A stretch of DNA of 64,000 bases from Chryseobacterium elymi (GCF_003385495.1 NZ_QNUH01000016.1:18055-82054); one strand, 5' to 3'. Positions 28,783-38,519 are shown, counted from the stretch's first letter. The notes: generated by a model from the letters alone, not told the origin. A program made the numbers and translations.

Positions 28783-28828
28783 AAAAATGTTTATTCTCTA
28801 TTTTCTCCCATCTTGACATTTTTGTTTT
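28783..28828 (+). promoter_or_regulatory. Possible attenuator hairpin downstream of the S-box
   Basis: AAAAATGT (28783-28790) is complementary to ACATTTTT (28816-28823), followed by GTTTT. The loop contains TCCCATCT, which can pair back to the aptamer. Weak as an intrinsic terminator because the stem is A/U-rich. Confidence 0.35.
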
Positions 28829-28896
28829 AAAAATAAAATCAATGTTTAAAGACAAGGGAAACCACAAAACCAATTTAAATTTTCGTTTCTCAGATC

Positions 28897-28977
28897 ATGA
28901 AGTATCACTTCGTTATTCTGACCTGTTTTCATGCCATACTCACATGTGCATGTGTTGTTGTTTCTAGACTTCTTTAA
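28897..28977 (+). CDS. 26-residue leader peptide rich in cysteine
   Basis: A short ORF in the leader of the TonB receptor gene, between the S-box element and the receptor. It has a charged N-terminus (MKYH), a hydrophobic middle with Cys10, and the sequence TCACVVVSRLL at the end, with Cys17 and Cys19. The codons for Cys17-Ala18-Cys19-Val20 (28945-28956) are complementary over 12 bp (one G-U) to 29081-29092, which covers the receptor's start codon. It is probably a regulatory leader peptide rather than a functional protein; unknown to me as a named family. Confidence 0.5.
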   Translation: MKYHFVILTCFHAILTCACVVVSRLL

Positions 28978-29092
28978 AAAATAATTTAAACATTCCGGCT
29001 TTTTACAGCGACCTGAAATACAGGTTGCAGGAAAACTATGGCCTGAAATCAAACAAACAATCAGTAATAAAAAATAGAAAAACACATGCATA
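28945..29092 (+). promoter_or_regulatory. Long-range pairing that sequesters the receptor start codon
   Basis: TGTGCATGTGTT (28945-28956) pairs with AACACATGCATA (29081-29092); the ATG at 29086-29088 is in the middle. A competing local hairpin, CACAT (28941-28945) with ATGTG (28950-28954), would free the start codon. Confidence 0.5.
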
Positions 29093-31830
29093 CTTTCAAC
29101 AAAAAAACAATCATAGCTTCAGCAGTATTTATTTCAGTATTTTACTTTGGACAGTCAGATTCCACCTCATCCAAAAAGATCGATGATGTAGTGATCCTTG
29201 GATCGAGAGGGGCCGGAAGATCCCTTACAGAAACTCCGGTTCCGGTAGATATTATCAATATCTCAAAGATCTTAAGACAAAGTCCTGTTAATAATATAAG
29301 TCAGGCCCTTAATTACGTGGTGCCCTCTTTCTCTTCTACTTCACATACGGTGAACGACGGAACCGATTTTGTAGATCCCGCTCTTCTCAGAGGACTGGGT
29401 CCGGATCAGGTTCTGGTATTGCTTAATGGAAAAAGAAGATACCAGTCTTCGTTGATTAATGTTACATTGACACCGGGAAGAGGCTCGGTAGGAACAGATC
29501 TTAATGCAATCCCTGCCTTTGCTCTGGATAAGATTGAAGTACTGAGAGACGGTGCTTCTGCCCAATACGGTTCTGATGCCATTGCCGGAGTTGTGAATTT
29601 AGGACTTAAAAGACGGCTAGGATTATCGGGACAGGTTTTCCTGGGAGGATATGCTTCACCAGTTGCCAATAATTTTTCTGGAGGAATAGATGGGCAGACC
29701 ATATCTGCAGACCTCAACTATGGAGCGAGAATAGGTGAAAAGGGATTCATTAATGTAACTGGATCCGTGCAATACCGTGATCCATATTCAAGAGCAGGAG
29801 AACGTCAGGGACCCATCTTTAATGCTTATAATGCCATTAATTACAGAGCATTGCAGAACGGAGTGAATATCGATGGATTATATAAAAACATTACCAATAC
29901 TTCCAACACTCAGCAGATCATTAATACAGTAAAGCAGTATGCATCACAGGTTGGCTATTTTTCACAGGATTTTAAAAATCAGATATCAGGAGCCAACACC
30001 ATTGCAGCATTACAAGGACTGCTAGGAAAAGATTTTACCGATCAGGAACTCAACTATAGAGGCTTGGAAAGAAAAGATTTCAGCTTAAGAGCTGGGCAAT
30101 CTAAGCTGCAGTCGGCACAGCTTTTTTTCAATTCTGAAATTCCGGTCAATGAAGACTGGAAGGTTTATTCTTTTGGAGGCTACAGCTACCGTTTGGGAAA
30201 TGCCGGAGGATTTTACCGTCTGCCGAATACGGAAAGAAATATCAATGCAGTAACCCCCAATGGATATTTACCGCAGATTGAAGCCAATGTGAATGATTAC
30301 TCCTTAGCCGGAGGAATCAAAGGAAAATGGAATGGCTGGAATGTAGATCTGAGTAATTCTTTCGGAAAAAATGCTTTTAATTTCGGGGTAGTTAATACAT
30401 TTAATGCCTCTCTGGGTGACAATTCTCCAAGAACTTTTAAAGCAGGAGGGTCAGAATTTTCACAGAATACCCTCAATCTGGATTTCTCAAAAAAATATGA
30501 CGTACTTCATGGCTTAAATGTGGCTTTCGGAGGAGAGTATCGTTATGAAAATTATAAGGTGAATGCAGGAAATGAAAACTCTTATGTTTCCTATGATATA
30601 TATGGGCGGGTAGTAAACGCTGCTACCCCTGACAATGAGAAGGTAACCGACTTTTTTGGAGCTGTAAGACCTGCCGGATCACAGGTTTTCCCTGGATTCA
30701 GCCCGGATAACGCCGTTTCCGGAAGCCGAAACAGTGTTGCCGCTTATGCAGATGTTGAGATAGAGCCAACGGATTGGTGGTTGCTGGAGGGAGCTGTGCG
30801 TTTTGAAAATTATTCAGACTTTGGTTCTACCTTTAATTATAAATTGGCGACCAATGTAAAACTGGCTAAAAATTTCAACTGGAGAGGAGCTGTTTCTACA
30901 GGATTCAGAGCACCTTCTTTAGCGCAGATCTACTACAGTTCCACCTCTACACTGATTCAGCAGGGTCAGACAACGCAGGTCGGAACTTTTAGAAATAATT
31001 CTGAAGCAGCCCAGGCTTTAGGAATTCCGAAGTTGAAGCAGGAAACTTCGCAATCGTACAGTACAGGAATTACATGGAAGATTCCGGCTTTAAGTCTGGT
31101 ATTTACAGCAGATGTCTATCTTATAAAGATTAAAGATAGAGTGGTTCTTACGGACTTATTCTACCGTCCGGAAGGCAGTTTTGCACCGGGTTCGGATCAA
31201 GCTGTGCTTCAAGGGGCTTTCGATCTGGCGAGAGCCAGTGCCGCGAATTTTTTTGCTAATGCCGTAGATTCCCAAACAAAAGGATTGGACATCACGATTT
31301 CTCAGAATACAAGAATTTCTGAGGGGATATCTTTGGAGAATAATTTGGGACTTAACTTTAATCAGACCAAGAGAGTTGGTGATATTCATACCTCGCCGAA
31401 ACTGGTAAGTCAGATTAATAATTATTTTTCTGAGCCAAACAGAGTTTATTTTGAAGAAGCTGTACCGCGTATCAAAGCAACTCTTGCCAATACACTGAAA
31501 TTCTCTGCACTTACTGTTGCTCTTAGGAATTCTTACTTTGGAAAAGTGACCGATGCGGATGTTTTGGATGCTAACTTTGATGGCGTTACCGAAAGCAGAG
31601 AACATTTTGTTTTGGATGACCGCTTTGTGACAGACCTGTCCTTAGGTTATGATTTTAACAAGAATATTTCAGCAACGATAGGAACTAATAATATATTCAA
31701 TATATTGCCTTCCAAAAGCCCAAATATCAGTTCGTTAACGGCTGATAACCAGTTTGTCTATTCAAGACAGGTTTCACAATATGGTATTGGTGGACGCTTC
31801 GTTTTCGCGAGAGTAGAATTTAAGTTTTAA
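29086..31830 (+). CDS. TonB-dependent receptor, probably for a sulfur-related substrate
   Basis: 914 residues. Signal peptide IIASAVFISVFYFGQ. The plug domain has DDVVILGSRGAGRSLTETPV, LLRGLGPDQVLVLLNGKRR, and VLRDGASAQYGSDAIAGVVN. The barrel (residues ~200-914) includes FRAPSLAQIYYSS and ends in FARVEFKF with a terminal Phe, the BAM signal. There is no N-terminal carboxypeptidase-like domain and no SusD partner. The leader suggests repression when SAM or cysteine is plentiful, so uptake of a sulfur-containing compound is an inference from regulation only. Confidence 0.93.
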   Translation: MHTFNKKTIIASAVFISVFYFGQSDSTSSKKIDDVVILGSRGAGRSLTETPVPVDIINISKILRQSPVNNISQALNYVVPSFSSTSHTVNDGTDFVDPALLRGLGPDQVLVLLNGKRRYQSSLINVTLTPGRGSVGTDLNAIPAFALDKIEVLRDGASAQYGSDAIAGVVNLGLKRRLGLSGQVFLGGYASPVANNFSGGIDGQTISADLNYGARIGEKGFINVTGSVQYRDPYSRAGERQGPIFNAYNAINYRALQNGVNIDGLYKNITNTSNTQQIINTVKQYASQVGYFSQDFKNQISGANTIAALQGLLGKDFTDQELNYRGLERKDFSLRAGQSKLQSAQLFFNSEIPVNEDWKVYSFGGYSYRLGNAGGFYRLPNTERNINAVTPNGYLPQIEANVNDYSLAGGIKGKWNGWNVDLSNSFGKNAFNFGVVNTFNASLGDNSPRTFKAGGSEFSQNTLNLDFSKKYDVLHGLNVAFGGEYRYENYKVNAGNENSYVSYDIYGRVVNAATPDNEKVTDFFGAVRPAGSQVFPGFSPDNAVSGSRNSVAAYADVEIEPTDWWLLEGAVRFENYSDFGSTFNYKLATNVKLAKNFNWRGAVSTGFRAPSLAQIYYSSTSTLIQQGQTTQVGTFRNNSEAAQALGIPKLKQETSQSYSTGITWKIPALSLVFTADVYLIKIKDRVVLTDLFYRPEGSFAPGSDQAVLQGAFDLARASAANFFANAVDSQTKGLDITISQNTRISEGISLENNLGLNFNQTKRVGDIHTSPKLVSQINNYFSEPNRVYFEEAVPRIKATLANTLKFSALTVALRNSYFGKVTDADVLDANFDGVTESREHFVLDDRFVTDLSLGYDFNKNISATIGTNNIFNILPSKSPNISSLTADNQFVYSRQVSQYGIGGRFVFARVEFKF

Positions 31831-31851
31831 AATAGATAGAAGGATAAAACA

Positions 31852-31886
31852 AAGAATCCGCCTCACTGGCTGTGAGACGGATTCTT
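31852..31886. terminator. Bidirectional terminator between TonB receptor and aconitase
   Basis: AAGAATCCG pairs with CGGATTCTT, continued by CTCA with TGAG after one mismatch. It lies between convergent genes. Confidence 0.85.
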
Positions 31887-31908
31887 CTATGATTAATTAA
31901 TCTAACAA

Positions 31909-34176
31909 TTAATTTTCTTGTTTTTTAATCAGGTTAAGAGCAGAGCCAGCTTTAAACCAGTCGATTTGCTGATCGTTATACGTATGGTTAGCCATGATGA
32001 TATCTTTGGTTCCGTCCGTATGAATGAATTCTAAAGTCAACTGCTTTCCTGGAGCAAATTGATCAAGATCTAAGAAATTAACCACATCATCTTCCTGGAT
32101 TTTGTCATAATCAGCCTCATTAGCGAAAGTTATTCCAAGCATTCCTTGTTTTTTAAGGTTGGTTTCATGGATTCTCGCAAATGATTTTACCAATACTGCT
32201 TTTACACCAAGATGTCTTGGTTCCATAGCTGCGTGCTCTCTTGAAGAACCTTCACCGTAGTTTTGGTCTCCAACAACAATGGTAGGGATTCCTGCAGCTT
32301 TGTAAGCTCTCTGTACAGCCGGAACTTCACCATATTCACCCGTCAATTCATTTTTGACACGGTTGGTTTCCATGTTATAGGCATTTACAGCCCCAATCAG
32401 CATGTTATTGGATATATTGTCCAGATGGCCTCTGTATTTCAGCCATGGTCCAGCCATAGAAATATGGTCAGTAGTACATTTTCCGAAAGCTTTGATCAAT
32501 ACTCTGGCTGCTTCAATGTTTTTACCGTCCCAAGCCGGGAATTCTTCCAGTAACTGAAGTCTGTCCGAAGTAGGGCTTACCTTCACGACAACAGAAGAAC
32601 CGTCTTCAGATGGTGCCTGGTATCCATTATCATCAACAGCAAATCCTCTGGCTGGTAATTCAGAACCCTTAGGCTCATCAAGTTTTACCTGCTCACCGTT
32701 TTCTGCAGTTAAAGTATCTGTAATCGGGTTAAAGTCTAATCTTCCGGAGATGGCAACAGCAGCTACCATTTCAGGAGAAGCTACGAAGGCGTGCGTGTTC
32801 GGGTTACCGTCAGCTCTTTTGGCAAAGTTTCTGTTGAAAGAGTGAATGATAGAGTTTTTCTCTCCTTTATCAGCTCCTTCTCTGTCCCATTGCCCGATAC
32901 AAGGTCCACAGGCATTAGTAAAGATTCTTGCGTTTTCGAATTTTCTGAATGAATCTAAAAATCCGTCTCTTTCTGCTGTGAATTTTACCTGCTCAGAACC
33001 GGGGTTAATCCCAAGGATCGCCTTAGGCTTAACTCCTTTTGATACTGCATCTTCCACAATAGAAGCCGCTCTTGATAGGTCTTCATAAGAAGAGTTGGTA
33101 CAAGAACCGATAAGAGCCCATTCCACTTCTATTGGCCATCCGTTTGCTTCAGCTTTAGCCCTGAATTCTGCTACAGGGGTAGCCAAATCCGGAGTAAAAG
33201 GTCCATTTAAGTGTGGGGTAAGCTCAGAAAGGTCGATTTCAATTACCTGATCAAAATACTGTTCAGGGTTGGCATACACTTCAGCATCACCCGTTAAGTG
33301 TTCTGCTATTTTATCAGCGGCATCTACCACATCCTGTCTTCCTGTTGCTGCCAAATATCTTCTCATGGAATCATCGTATCCGAAAGTAGAGGTTGTTGCT
33401 CCTACTTCAGCACCCATGTTACAGATGGTTCCTTTACCTGTTGCTGAAAGAGATTCTGCCCCTTCTCCGAAATATTCTACGATACATCCTGTTCCACCTT
33501 TTACGGTAAGGATTCCTGCCACTTTCAGGATAACGTCTTTTGCAGACGTCCAGCCACTCATTCTACCGGTTAATTTCACCCCGATAAGTTTTGGCATTTT
33601 AAGCTCCCACGCCATTCCGGCCATTACATCTACTGCATCAGCACCTCCTACACCAATAGCCACCATTCCTAAACCTCCTGCATTTACCGTGTGTGAGTCA
33701 GTACCAATCATCATCCCTCCGGGGAACGCGTAATTCTCCAGTACAACCTGGTGAATGATACCTGCTCCCGGTTTCCAGAAACCGATTCCGTATTTATCAC
33801 AAACAGAACTCAGGAAGTTGAAAACCTCAGAGTTTTTGTTAATTCCTTCCTGTAAATCTGACTCAGCACCTACCCTTGCCTGGATCAGGTGATCGGCATG
33901 AGCGGTTGAAGGAACAGCTACTTTAGCTTTTCCTGCCTGCATAAATTGTAAAAGCGCCATCTGCGCAGTTGCATCCTGCATAGCTACTCTGTCCGGTGCA
34001 AAATCTACATAGGAGTTTCCTCTTTCATGTGCTGATGTAGCATTACCTTCCCAAAGATGGGTGTAAAGGATTTTTTCTGAAAGTGTAAGAGGCTTTCCCA
34101 CGATTTGTCTTGCCGCAGCAATTCTTTCAGGATAGCGCTCATATACTTTTTTGATCATATCAATATCAAAAGTCAT
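31909..34176 (-). CDS. acnA: Aconitate hydratase, mitochondrial-type
   Basis: Isomerises citrate to isocitrate in the TCA cycle. 755 residues, the size of the mitochondrial aconitase branch of the AcnA/IRP superfamily. The 4Fe-4S ligands are in [11 protein letters not shown] and [10 protein letters not shown]. Active-site segments: [43 protein letters not shown]. It lies directly downstream of acnB on the same strand but is separated by 327 nt containing a terminator, so the two are probably transcribed separately. Confidence 0.96.
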   Translation of the reverse strand: MTFDIDMIKKVYERYPERIAAARQIVGKPLTLSEKILYTHLWEGNATSAHERGNSYVDFAPDRVAMQDATAQMALLQFMQAGKAKVAVPSTAHADHLIQARVGAESDLQEGINKNSEVFNFLSSVCDKYGIGFWKPGAGIIHQVVLENYAFPGGMMIGTDSHTVNAGGLGMVAIGVGGADAVDVMAGMAWELKMPKLIGVKLTGRMSGWTSAKDVILKVAGILTVKGGTGCIVEYFGEGAESLSATGKGTICNMGAEVGATTSTFGYDDSMRRYLAATGRQDVVDAADKIAEHLTGDAEVYANPEQYFDQVIEIDLSELTPHLNGPFTPDLATPVAEFRAKAEANGWPIEVEWALIGSCTNSSYEDLSRAASIVEDAVSKGVKPKAILGINPGSEQVKFTAERDGFLDSFRKFENARIFTNACGPCIGQWDREGADKGEKNSIIHSFNRNFAKRADGNPNTHAFVASPEMVAAVAISGRLDFNPITDTLTAENGEQVKLDEPKGSELPARGFAVDDNGYQAPSEDGSSVVVKVSPTSDRLQLLEEFPAWDGKNIEAARVLIKAFGKCTTDHISMAGPWLKYRGHLDNISNNMLIGAVNAYNMETNRVKNELTGEYGEVPAVQRAYKAAGIPTIVVGDQNYGEGSSREHAAMEPRHLGVKAVLVKSFARIHETNLKKQGMLGITFANEADYDKIQEDDVVNFLDLDQFAPGKQLTLEFIHTDGTKDIIMANHTYNDQQIDWFKAGSALNLIKKQEN

Positions 34177-34503
34177 ATCTTAATTTTAATTTTTCTTTTT
34201 AATAAAGCTTTTCCGTCATTATTTATTTAAAAGCGGAAAATATCTTTCGTTACTCAATTCAACAAATTCTATTCCTTCCATTCATAAAAGGGATAATTAT
34301 GATAAATAATCAGGATGTTTTATTTCTATCAAGTTAAGAAAAAATGGAATTTCTTTCTATACTTTTATTTTAAATAATGCTAAGACGGTCTTAAATAGAA
34401 AGATTCTAAACAAAAATTGAAAGATTTTAATTCCCACAGGACTAAAATCTTTCAATTGTATAATTTTTAAAACAGTCCTGCGACTACTTATCGTTAAGCT
34501 CTA
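34177..34503 (-). other. Intergenic region between acnB and acnA
   Basis: 327 nt, A/T-rich, without an ORF. It holds the acnB terminator near 34416-34456. I could not identify a clear acnA promoter on the minus strand. Confidence 0.6.
34409..34456 (-). terminator. acnB terminator
   Basis: A perfect 14-bp stem pairs ATTGAAAGATTTTA (34416-34429) with TAAAATCTTTCAAT (34443-34456). On the minus strand it runs into a T-rich stretch. Confidence 0.8.
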
Positions 34504-37284
34504 TTAATGACCGACCTGAACCAGCTCTTTAATAGGTGGAGCAAATTTAGTCAGGTCAATACCTTCAACAGCAGCTTTATATTCATCAATATTAGGAATT
34601 CTTCCAATGATAGCAGAAAGAACAACTACCGGAGTTGAAGCCAATAAAGATTCTCCTTTTTTACGTTCGGAATCTTCAACTACTCTTCCTTGGAAAAGGC
34701 GGGTAGAAGTTGCCAGTACCGTATCTCCTTTAGCCGCTTTTTCCTGATTACCCATACAAAGGTTACAGCCTGGACGCTCAAGATACATCATGTTTTTGTA
34801 TTCAACACGTGCTTCGCCTTTAGGAGCATTATCATCAAATTCAAAACCGGAATATTTTTCTAAAAATTCCCAGTCTCCTTCTGCTTTTAATTCATCGATG
34901 ATGTTATACGTTGGAGCAGCTACAACAAGAGGAGCATTAAATTCAACTTTACCTTTTTGTTTTTCGATGTTTTTAAGCATTTGAGAAACAATTTTCAAAT
35001 CGCCTTTGTGAACCATACAAGATCCAACAAATCCAAGATCCACTTTTTTCTCGCCTCCGTAATAAGAAAGGTCTCTGATGGTATCATGAGTATATCTTTT
35101 AGAAACATCTTCGTTGTTTACATCCGGGTCAGCAATCATCGGTTCAACGATGGCATCAAGATCAACAACGACTTCGGCGTAATACTTAGCATTCGCATCT
35201 GGTGTCAGAGCTGGTTTCTCACCTGATCTGATTTCAGCGATTCTCTTGTCAGCTTTATTAATTAATCCTTGAAGAACTTGGTTATGGTTATCCATTCCTT
35301 TGTCGATCATGATCTGGATTCTGCCTTTTGCAATTTCTAATGATTCAATCAAAGTGCTGTCTTCAGAAATATTAATAGAAGCTTTTGCTTTCATTTCAGC
35401 AGTCCAATCTGTAAAGGTAAATGCCTGGTCAGCAGGAAGTGTTCCGATGTGAACCTCAATAATTCTGCCCTGGAATACATTTTCCCCACCAAACTGTTTA
35501 AGCATCTGAGCCTGAGTAGCATGAACAACATCACGGAAATCCATGTGCTCTTTCATATTTCCTTTGAAAGTTACTTTTACGGATTCAGGGATTGGCATAG
35601 ATGCTTCACCTGTAGCCAGTGCAAGGGCAACTGTTCCTGAGTCTGCTCCAAAAGCAACCCCTTTAGACATTCTTGTGTGGGAGTCACCACCAATGATGAT
35701 CGCCCACTCGTCTATCGTTATATCATTAAGAACCTTATGAATAACGTCTGTCATAGCGTGGTATTCACCTTTCGGGTCACGGGCTGTGATCAAACCGAAT
35801 TCGTTCATGAATTTCATTAGTTTCGGAATGTTGGCCTGCGCTTTTTTATCCCAAACAGAAGCAGTGTGACATCCGGATTGGTAAGCACCGTCAACAATTG
35901 GAGAAATCACGGTAGCAGCCATTGATTCAAGTTCCTGGGCGGTCATCAAACCTGTTGTATCCTGAGAGCCAACAATGTTAACCTCTACACGAACGTCTGA
36001 GCCAGCATGTAAAATTTTCCCCGGAGTTGTTCCAACTGCATTTCTGTTGAAGATTTTCTCAACTGCGGTTAAACCTTGTCCTTCGTGGGAAATTTCTTTT
36101 GACGGAGCAAAAACAAGAGGAGTTTCTATTCCTAAAAGTTTTGCAGCAAATGTCTGCAGCTTTTTACCGAATACAATTGCATATGATCCGCCAGCCTTGA
36201 TGAATTCCATCTTCTGAGGAGTGAATGCCTTGGAAATGTCAATCAGTTCCTGATCGCCGTTGTATAATTTTTTTGTTTTTGTATTGATGGTAAGAACGGT
36301 TCCTGTGGCAACGGAGTACGCTTCTTCAAGAATTGGTTCTCCAGCTTCGTTACGGATTGGCTCTCCATTCTCATCCAGTTTTTTAACCCAGTTTTTAAGG
36401 TCAAGACCAATACCTCCTGTAACGTCAACAGTGGTAAGGAAAATTGGGGAAATCCCATTTGTTCCTCCAACAATAGGAGCAATATTTACGAATGGGATGT
36501 ATGGGCTTGCCTGTTTACCTGTCCATAAAGCTACGTTGTTCACTCCGGACATTCTGGATGAACCTACACCCATTGTTCCTTTTTCAGCGATCAGCATAAC
36601 GCTCTTGTCAGGATGTTGTGCCTGCAATGCTTTAATTTCTTCCTGCGCCTGAGGAGTGATCATACATTTACCATGAAGTTCACGGTCTGATCTTGAGTGC
36701 GCCTGATTCCCCGGAGAAAGTAAATCTGTTGAGATATCACCTTCACCAGCGATAAAAGTTACTACTTTTATTTCTTCGGCAACTTCCGGAAGTTTAGTGA
36801 AAAACTCTGCTTTTGCATAGCTTTCAATAATTTCTTTGGCGATTTCGTTACCGCTATTGAATGCTTCCTTCAGACGGTTGGTATCTGCCTCATAAAGGAA
36901 AACCTGTGTCTTAAGAACGTCTGCTGCTTCCTTGGCAATAGAGATATTATTACCCAGAGCCAGATCAAGCAGTACCTCAATAGAAGGTCCTCCCTTCATG
37001 TGAGATAATAATTCAAAAGCAAAGGCGGGAGATATTTCTTCTACTATGGATTCACCCAAAATGATCTCTTTTAAAAACTTAGCTTTTACGCCTGCGGCAC
37101 TTGTTGTTCCAGGTAAGGTGTTGTAAATGAAAAATTTAAGAGAATCCGATCGATATTCGTTACCTGGGTCTTTAATTTGTGCAATGATTTCGCTTAATAA
37201 TCCGGCACCGTCAATTGGCTTTGGATGTAGCCCCTGGTTTTTTCTTTCTTCAATCTCTTGGATGTAATCCTGATACATATTCAT
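34504..37284 (-). CDS. acnB: Bifunctional aconitate hydratase 2 / 2-methylisocitrate dehydratase
   Basis: 926 residues, AcnB family: an N-terminal HEAT-like domain (~1-160), then a swivel domain, then the catalytic core. Cluster ligands are in GFVGSCMVHKGD and RPGCNLCMGNQ. The segment IGGDSHTRMSKGVAFGADSG is the active-site region. It catalyses the citrate/isocitrate step and can act in the methylcitrate cycle. A second, unrelated-branch aconitase lies downstream. The nearest consensus promoter is about 270 nt upstream. Confidence 0.97.
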   Translation of the reverse strand: MNMYQDYIQEIEERKNQGLHPKPIDGAGLLSEIIAQIKDPGNEYRSDSLKFFIYNTLPGTTSAAGVKAKFLKEIILGESIVEEISPAFAFELLSHMKGGPSIEVLLDLALGNNISIAKEAADVLKTQVFLYEADTNRLKEAFNSGNEIAKEIIESYAKAEFFTKLPEVAEEIKVVTFIAGEGDISTDLLSPGNQAHSRSDRELHGKCMITPQAQEEIKALQAQHPDKSVMLIAEKGTMGVGSSRMSGVNNVALWTGKQASPYIPFVNIAPIVGGTNGISPIFLTTVDVTGGIGLDLKNWVKKLDENGEPIRNEAGEPILEEAYSVATGTVLTINTKTKKLYNGDQELIDISKAFTPQKMEFIKAGGSYAIVFGKKLQTFAAKLLGIETPLVFAPSKEISHEGQGLTAVEKIFNRNAVGTTPGKILHAGSDVRVEVNIVGSQDTTGLMTAQELESMAATVISPIVDGAYQSGCHTASVWDKKAQANIPKLMKFMNEFGLITARDPKGEYHAMTDVIHKVLNDITIDEWAIIIGGDSHTRMSKGVAFGADSGTVALALATGEASMPIPESVKVTFKGNMKEHMDFRDVVHATQAQMLKQFGGENVFQGRIIEVHIGTLPADQAFTFTDWTAEMKAKASINISEDSTLIESLEIAKGRIQIMIDKGMDNHNQVLQGLINKADKRIAEIRSGEKPALTPDANAKYYAEVVVDLDAIVEPMIADPDVNNEDVSKRYTHDTIRDLSYYGGEKKVDLGFVGSCMVHKGDLKIVSQMLKNIEKQKGKVEFNAPLVVAAPTYNIIDELKAEGDWEFLEKYSGFEFDDNAPKGEARVEYKNMMYLERPGCNLCMGNQEKAAKGDTVLATSTRLFQGRVVEDSERKKGESLLASTPVVVLSAIIGRIPNIDEYKAAVEGIDLTKFAPPIKELVQVGH

Positions 37285-37654
37285 AATAATAGAAGTCTTT
37301 TAAATTTTAAACGTAGATGAAAGCAGCTGTCAGTACTGTTCTTCATTTGTTAACAGGTAGTCATAAAACAACATCACCTACTTCTTTAAAAATGTAAAAT
37401 AATTTACGTTAGAGAGTGTACAATAATTACCTGCGATTTGTTCTGTTGAAAACTCTCTTTGGGTAAGATTTATTCACTTTTTTAATAGCATTACTATCAA
37501 AAATTATATTTCCAAAACGTTTTAAATTATCAAACACTTAAAAAATGCTTCCAAATTTACGAATTTTTTAGTATTTTATCGAAATGAAATTATTTAGATT
37601 CTTTATAAATATGAATTTGATAATTTCTATTTTTGGCCGTAATTTTGCAGACAA
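37285..37654. other. Divergent intergenic region, acnB / WG-repeat gene
   Basis: 370 nt without a convincing ORF. On the minus strand TAAATTTG (37559-37552) is the only exact -7 box, giving acnB a leader of about 260 nt. Complementary words AGAGAGT/ACTCTCT and GTAAA/TTTAC within it may form hairpins. On the plus strand TTTG (37616-37619)-N20-TAATTTTG (37640-37647) is a good promoter for the WG-repeat gene. Confidence 0.5.
37616..37647 (+). promoter_or_regulatory. Promoter of the WG-repeat protein gene
   Basis: TTTG, a 20-nt spacer and TAATTTTG match the Bacteroidota promoter. The predicted transcription start is about 37652, so the leader is nearly absent. Confidence 0.65.
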
Positions 37655-37663
37655 ATGATGAAC

Positions 37664-38434
37664 ATGAAAAATATCTTGAATTTCTGGTGTGTGTTTATTT
37701 CGATTTTCGTTTTTTCACAGACAAAATCAGTTAAAAAACTGCCGGTTAAAAATGTAACGAAAACTGTAGCAAAGGAGGGGCCTGTAGTGGCTAAGCCGAA
37801 CCCGGATCTGGTGATCATTAACCAGGATCTTCCGGTTCTGATCCCTAAAAAAGAGGATGGAAAATTTGGTTACATTAACCAGAACGGGAAATTTATCATC
37901 AAGCCTGAATATCATATTGCCGTCTTTTTTTATGAAGATTGTAATCTTTTGAACTCTCCCAACCCAAAAGTGAGAAAATTCGGAACAAATGAATATGCTA
38001 CCGTAGAAAAGGATATGATTTCTTACCGGGTGAATAAAGCAGGAAAAAGAGTCTATCAGTTCAAGGATTCAGATCTGGGTAAATGTAAGCTGGAGGATTA
38101 TAAGCAGCAGCTTTATCAAGCATATGTTTTAAACGGATTTTACGGTATCATTGAAAAGTCCCGATTTGTGAATGCAGCAGATTACAGGGATTACCAGATT
38201 TATCCTCAATATCAGTATTTATACATTATGGAAGGTGATGATACCGCAGATCCCATGATCGTAGCTTCCCACAACGACAGGTTTGGAGTAATTGATGTGA
38301 ACAATAAAGTGATTGTTCCTTTCGAATATTCCAATATAAAAAGAAATTTCAGCTGGAAACTCGGCAAGATGTTCGAAGTAACAAAGGACGGAAAGAACTA
38401 TTATTATATTGATGTAAGAAATAAGACTTACTAA
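37664..38434 (+). CDS. WG-repeat secreted protein
   Basis: About 256 residues. Signal peptide MKNILNFWCVFISIFVFSQ. WG-type repeats are visible as GKFGYINQNGKFIIKPEY (near residue 70) and DRFGVIDVNNKVIVPFEYS (near 210), with more degenerate copies between. WG repeats form beta structures of unclear function and are common in Bacteroidota. ATGs at 37655 and 37658 are also in frame; I prefer 37664 because it gives the cleanest signal peptide and is not on the predicted transcription start. Confidence 0.82.
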   Translation: MKNILNFWCVFISIFVFSQTKSVKKLPVKNVTKTVAKEGPVVAKPNPDLVIINQDLPVLIPKKEDGKFGYINQNGKFIIKPEYHIAVFFYEDCNLLNSPNPKVRKFGTNEYATVEKDMISYRVNKAGKRVYQFKDSDLGKCKLEDYKQQLYQAYVLNGFYGIIEKSRFVNAADYRDYQIYPQYQYLYIMEGDDTADPMIVASHNDRFGVIDVNNKVIVPFEYSNIKRNFSWKLGKMFEVTKDGKNYYYIDVRNKTY

Positions 38435-38519
38435 TTGAGCCTTTTGTTCTTACCACAGTCAAAATGTCACATTTCCATCCTGACAGGAATCTCACAGCAC
38501 GTATCTCATATTTTTTTTG

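Noticed and set aside
28685..28873. 62-residue ORF on the minus strand
   Set aside because: It is the antisense of the S-box element and its leader; it has no recognisable domain, and the plus-strand RNA explains the sequence.
28846..29091. 81-residue Cys-rich ORF on the minus strand with a signal-like N-terminus
   Set aside because: It is antisense to the leader peptide and overlaps the receptor start codon. The Cys residues arise from the complementary arms. It cannot be fully excluded without homologues.
33269..33733. 154-residue ORF opposite acnA
   Set aside because: Shadow frame of a conserved gene; no motif, start signal or promoter of its own. The same applies to plus-strand ORFs opposite acnB.
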